Under the pieces are notes generated by a model. The model was not told the origin of the DNA. It ran no database searches and worked only from the letters and a program-made list of their open reading frames with translations. A stretch of 64,000 nucleotides of DNA from UBA10365 sp041441915. Lineage in GTDB: Bacteria; Pseudomonadota; Alphaproteobacteria; Rhodobacterales; Rhodobacteraceae. The position numbers and the translations under genes are program-made. The stretch is taken from NCBI GenBank assembly GCA_041441915.1, contig JASDRS010000001.1, positions 1 to 64,000 on the forward strand, read 5' to 3'. Below are positions 61,834 through 64,000 of this stretch, one piece after another; within the stretch, counting starts at the first letter, position 1; the number at the start of each line of letters is the position of its first letter.

Positions 61834-62304
61834 TTACCAACGATAATGGCTGAACGCTTTGTTCGCGTCGGCCATCTTATGAGTGTCTTCTCGCTTTTTA
61901 ACAGCAGTTCCACGATTGTTCACAGCATCGGCCAATTCAGCCGCCAAACGCTCTTCCATCGTGTTCTCATTGCGTTTGCGTGCTGCGATGATCAACCAAC
62001 GAATAGCCAATGCTTCGCGACGCTCATTGCGCACTTCGATCGGCACCTGATATGTAGCACCACCAACCCGACGTGAGCGCACTTCGACAGTAGGCTTCAC
62101 GTTTTCCAATGCTTCGTGAAAAGCTTCGATCGGGGCGCGCTTCAAACGCGTTTCCACACGCTCTAGAGCATTGTAAACAATGCTTTCTGCGATCGACTTT
62201 TTACCATCGATCATCAGATTGTTCATGAATTTTGTAAGCACGGTATCACCATATTTGGCGTCCGGAAGAATTTCGCGCTTTTCAGCTGCGTGACGACGGG
62301 ACAT
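61834..62304 (-). CDS. rpsG: 30S ribosomal protein S7
   Basis: Small-subunit protein S7, 156 residues, nucleating the head domain. MSRRHAAEKREILPDAKYGD opens it, then TKFMNNLMIDGKKSIAESIVY and RNERREALAIRWLI. It lies 12 bases after rpsL. Confidence 0.98.
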   Translation of the reverse strand: MSRRHAAEKREILPDAKYGDTVLTKFMNNLMIDGKKSIAESIVYNALERVETRLKRAPIEAFHEALENVKPTVEVRSRRVGGATYQVPIEVRNERREALAIRWLIIAARKRNENTMEERLAAELADAVNNRGTAVKKREDTHKMADANKAFSHYRW

Positions 62305-62316
62305 CTCTGCCTCTCC

Positions 62317-62688
62317 TTATTTCGGACGCTTTGCGCCGTATTTCGAACGACGCTGACGACGGTCTTTTACACCTTGGGTATCCAACACACCGCGCAAGAT
62401 GTGATAACGGACACCCGGAAGGTCTTTGATACGACCGCCGCGGATCAGAACAACTGAGTGTTCTTGAAGATTGTGCTTTTCGCCAGGAATATAGCAGATC
62501 ACCTCAAAGCTATTGGTCAATCGTACTTTTGCAACTTTACGCATAGCTGAGTTTGGCTTCTTTGGTGTTGTAGTATAAACTCGGGTACAAACACCACGCT
62601 TTTGCGGGCATGATTCCAAGTGTTGAGACTTGGTTCTTTTTACACGAGGCTCACGCGGTTTGCGGATGAGCTGTTGAATCGTTGGCAT
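62317..62688 (-). CDS. rpsL: 30S ribosomal protein S12
   Basis: Small-subunit protein S12, 123 residues, at the decoding centre. MPTIQQLIRKPREP opens it. The loops that carry streptomycin-resistance mutations are wild-type: TTPKKPNSAMRKVAKVRL (Lys in KKPNS) and RIKDLPGVRYHILRG (Lys in RIKDLPG), so nothing here suggests resistance. First gene of the superoperon; its promoter is at 62924-62952. Confidence 0.98.
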   Translation of the reverse strand: MPTIQQLIRKPREPRVKRTKSQHLESCPQKRGVCTRVYTTTPKKPNSAMRKVAKVRLTNSFEVICYIPGEKHNLQEHSVVLIRGGRIKDLPGVRYHILRGVLDTQGVKDRRQRRSKYGAKRPK

Positions 62689-62923
62689 TATTCTCGCCCT
62701 TTAATTGCAACCCGTTCAAATATCGCACGTCAGCGACTTTTCCGGGGGCAGTTCTTACGCCAGGTGCCTTGTGCGTCCACAAAACACAGAAACCACACCC
62801 GTCCCCTTCGCGAGGACGACGCGGTGGAATTTCAGAGGATCGGGGTTTTTGGCCCGGATCATGACCACTTAATTTATTAAGTCCCAATCACGAGAATACT
62901 CGCACCTTGGTATAGGTGAGGCG

Positions 62924-62952
62924 CGTATAGGGGGAGTCGCAGCTCTTGTCAA
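62924..62952 (-). promoter_or_regulatory. Promoter of the str/S10/spc/alpha superoperon
   Basis: On the minus strand, a perfect TTGACA is followed by exactly 17 bases and TATACG. This is among the best promoter matches in the window and lies about 235 bases upstream of rpsL, leaving a long untranslated leader (62689-62923) in which I see no gene. Confidence 0.75.
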
Positions 62953-62964
62953 CAGCACCTAACA

Positions 62965-63726
62965 TCAAACCCAGGTTGGGTTAGCAGAAACGACAAACAG
63001 CTTTTGCAGCCCAAACGCCATACCTGCCATCAAAATATAGGCGGCCAAGACATCGGAAACAAAATGCCCACCAGCAGCCACACGCTGCAAAGCTGTTAAG
63101 GCAAGAACCAAGCCTGAAAGAACCTGTGCAAGCCGGCATTCTCCATGTGACAAGGTGTTGCGCCAAAACGGTAACAGCACCATTAGGGCAATGGCAAAGG
63201 TCATTGCACCCGCCCCTTCGCCCGACACAAAAGAGCAATTACTTGGGCATTGATCACTGATTCGATAGAACGGTGTGAATTCAGCTGTGCCCCCAAAGTC
63301 GGAAACCGTTGAAGGGCGCGCCCTGCCCCAGTACTGTTTCAAAATCCGGTCGACCAGCAAGCCAGGTCCCATCAAGTAAAGGGCCGCAACATATGTCCAA
63401 ACTCTTTTGGGCGCCCCCAGCCAACCTTCGCTGCGCCCAAAGAGCGTAACTCCAAAGGCAGCAAGGGCCATCACGATGCTCAGGCGCCAAAGCGCCATCC
63501 GCATAGATTCCACCAAAGTCCAATCATCCACCCAAAAGCCAGCCCCTGGCCGATAAAAAAGGCGCGACAGGGTCAGGTCAACCTCAGGCCAAAGGCCAAA
63601 AATGACGGCAACTGCACAGCCTAAAAACAAAACCACTTTCAACCACCAAAGTGGCCAAGCTTGAGCTGGCCAGGCCTGAGTAGGCAAGGACGCCTTTAAA
63701 TTATTTTCTTCGCTAGAAACGGTCAT
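62965..63726 (-). CDS. PAP2-family phosphatase
   Basis: A 253-residue membrane phosphatase of the PAP2 superfamily with about six hydrophobic segments. The first motif is KQYWGRARP (K-x6-RP), and the third is QRVAAGGHFVSDV (R-x5-H-x3-D). The second motif reads CSFVSGEGAGA, with Glu where PSGH has His. Possible substrates are lipid A phosphate or undecaprenyl pyrophosphate; neither can be chosen from sequence. Its ATG overlaps the stop of the DMT transporter by four bases. Confidence 0.85.
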   Translation of the reverse strand: MTVSSEENNLKASLPTQAWPAQAWPLWWLKVVLFLGCAVAVIFGLWPEVDLTLSRLFYRPGAGFWVDDWTLVESMRMALWRLSIVMALAAFGVTLFGRSEGWLGAPKRVWTYVAALYLMGPGLLVDRILKQYWGRARPSTVSDFGGTAEFTPFYRISDQCPSNCSFVSGEGAGAMTFAIALMVLLPFWRNTLSHGECRLAQVLSGLVLALTALQRVAAGGHFVSDVLAAYILMAGMAFGLQKLFVVSANPTWV

Positions 63727-64000
63727 TGCTGCTCCAAATACCTCTCACGAAATAGAGAAAAAATACCCATACTGACCACAATCGCAGCGCCAAGCAAAGT
63801 GACAAAATCGGGCAAATTGTCAAAAAACACCCATCCCAGACCAATCGCCCACAAAAGCGACATGTACCGAAACGGTGCAATGAATCCAATATCACCAGCG
63901 CGCATCACCATCACGGCAAAAATGTAGCCCGCAATCAGTGCGGTCGCTGAGCATAAGATATAAAACATTTGGACCAAAGAAACGCTTTGCCAGCCTTGAA
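63723..64000 (-). CDS. DMT-superfamily (EamA) transporter, partial
   Basis: The C-terminal end of a drug/metabolite transporter that enters from beyond the window edge. The frame is open to position 64000, reading QGWQSVSLVQMFYILCSATALIAG and so on. Three membrane segments are visible, including APFRYMSLLWAIGLGWVFF and FVTLLGAAIVVSMGIFSLF, which match the last repeat of EamA proteins. The substrate is unknown. Its stop overlaps the PAP2 start, so the two are co-transcribed. Confidence 0.8.
   Translation of the reverse strand, partial: QGWQSVSLVQMFYILCSATALIAGYIFAVMVMRAGDIGFIAPFRYMSLLWAIGLGWVFFDNLPDFVTLLGAAIVVSMGIFSLFRERYLEQQ

Overview
The window is a bacterial chromosome segment from the Rhodobacterales (Roseobacter group) of the Alphaproteobacteria. 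The evidence is gene content and order: a split F0 cluster atpI-atpB-atpE-atpF'-atpF, a MipZ division ATPase, an ATP12-type F1 assembly chaperone, an aapJQMP amino-acid importer, glcDEF, and the chain rpmE-rplS-trmD-rimM-rpsP-chorismate mutase-ffh. Base composition is near one half G+C, low for this group, so a low-GC pelagic lineage (for example RCA/Planktomarina-like) is my guess, not something the sequence proves. A run of 100 Ns shows the assembly is draft.

Layout. Positions 1-4011: glycolate oxidase operon glcDEF (minus strand) with a palindromic candidate operator before glcD. 4229-11628: DUF1285 and zinc-finger proteins, DNA polymerase I, a HIT protein, adenosine kinase, endonuclease III and an Ada-like methyltransferase. 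11707-12389: an eroded OmpA-family lipoprotein gene. 12439-17181: a FadR-type regulator, the ATP synthase F0 operon with a good promoter, an ArsR regulator and MipZ. 17271-22322: the ribosome and translation cluster rpmE to ffh, with a tandem-repeat tail on rpsP that broke the assembly, and tRNA-Arg(ACG). 22389-26041: sensor kinase, flavoprotein disulfide reductase and VTT membrane protein. 26280-34952: rpmH-rnpA-yidD, then two dead genes (ttcA and an EAL-domain gene), yidC, engB, SDR, argB, sterol desaturase, a dead ferredoxin gene and a SixA-like phosphatase. 34978-39470: the aap ABC importer. 39687-43195: ATP12, RluA, CrcB (tail apparently shifted) and RarA. 44014-62688: a nearly uninterrupted minus-strand superoperon from rpsL to rplQ, covering str, S10, spc and alpha, with a near-consensus promoter before rpsL. 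62965-64000: a PAP2 phosphatase and the end of a DMT transporter.

How it works together. Most of the window is translation, protein export (SecY, YidC, YidD, Ffh), ATP synthesis and DNA repair, all transcribed in long runs. Superimposed is clear gene decay: four genes or gene remnants (OmpA-type lipoprotein, ttcA, EAL, ferredoxin) carry stops and frameshifts while their neighbours are intact, and crcB looks altered at its end. This fits ongoing genome reduction. I found no CRISPR array, prophage, insertion sequence or defence system, and no undescribed multi-gene system. The most informative signals are the decay pattern, the rpsP repeat tail, the glcD operator-like palindrome and several strong intercistronic hairpins in the ribosomal operons.
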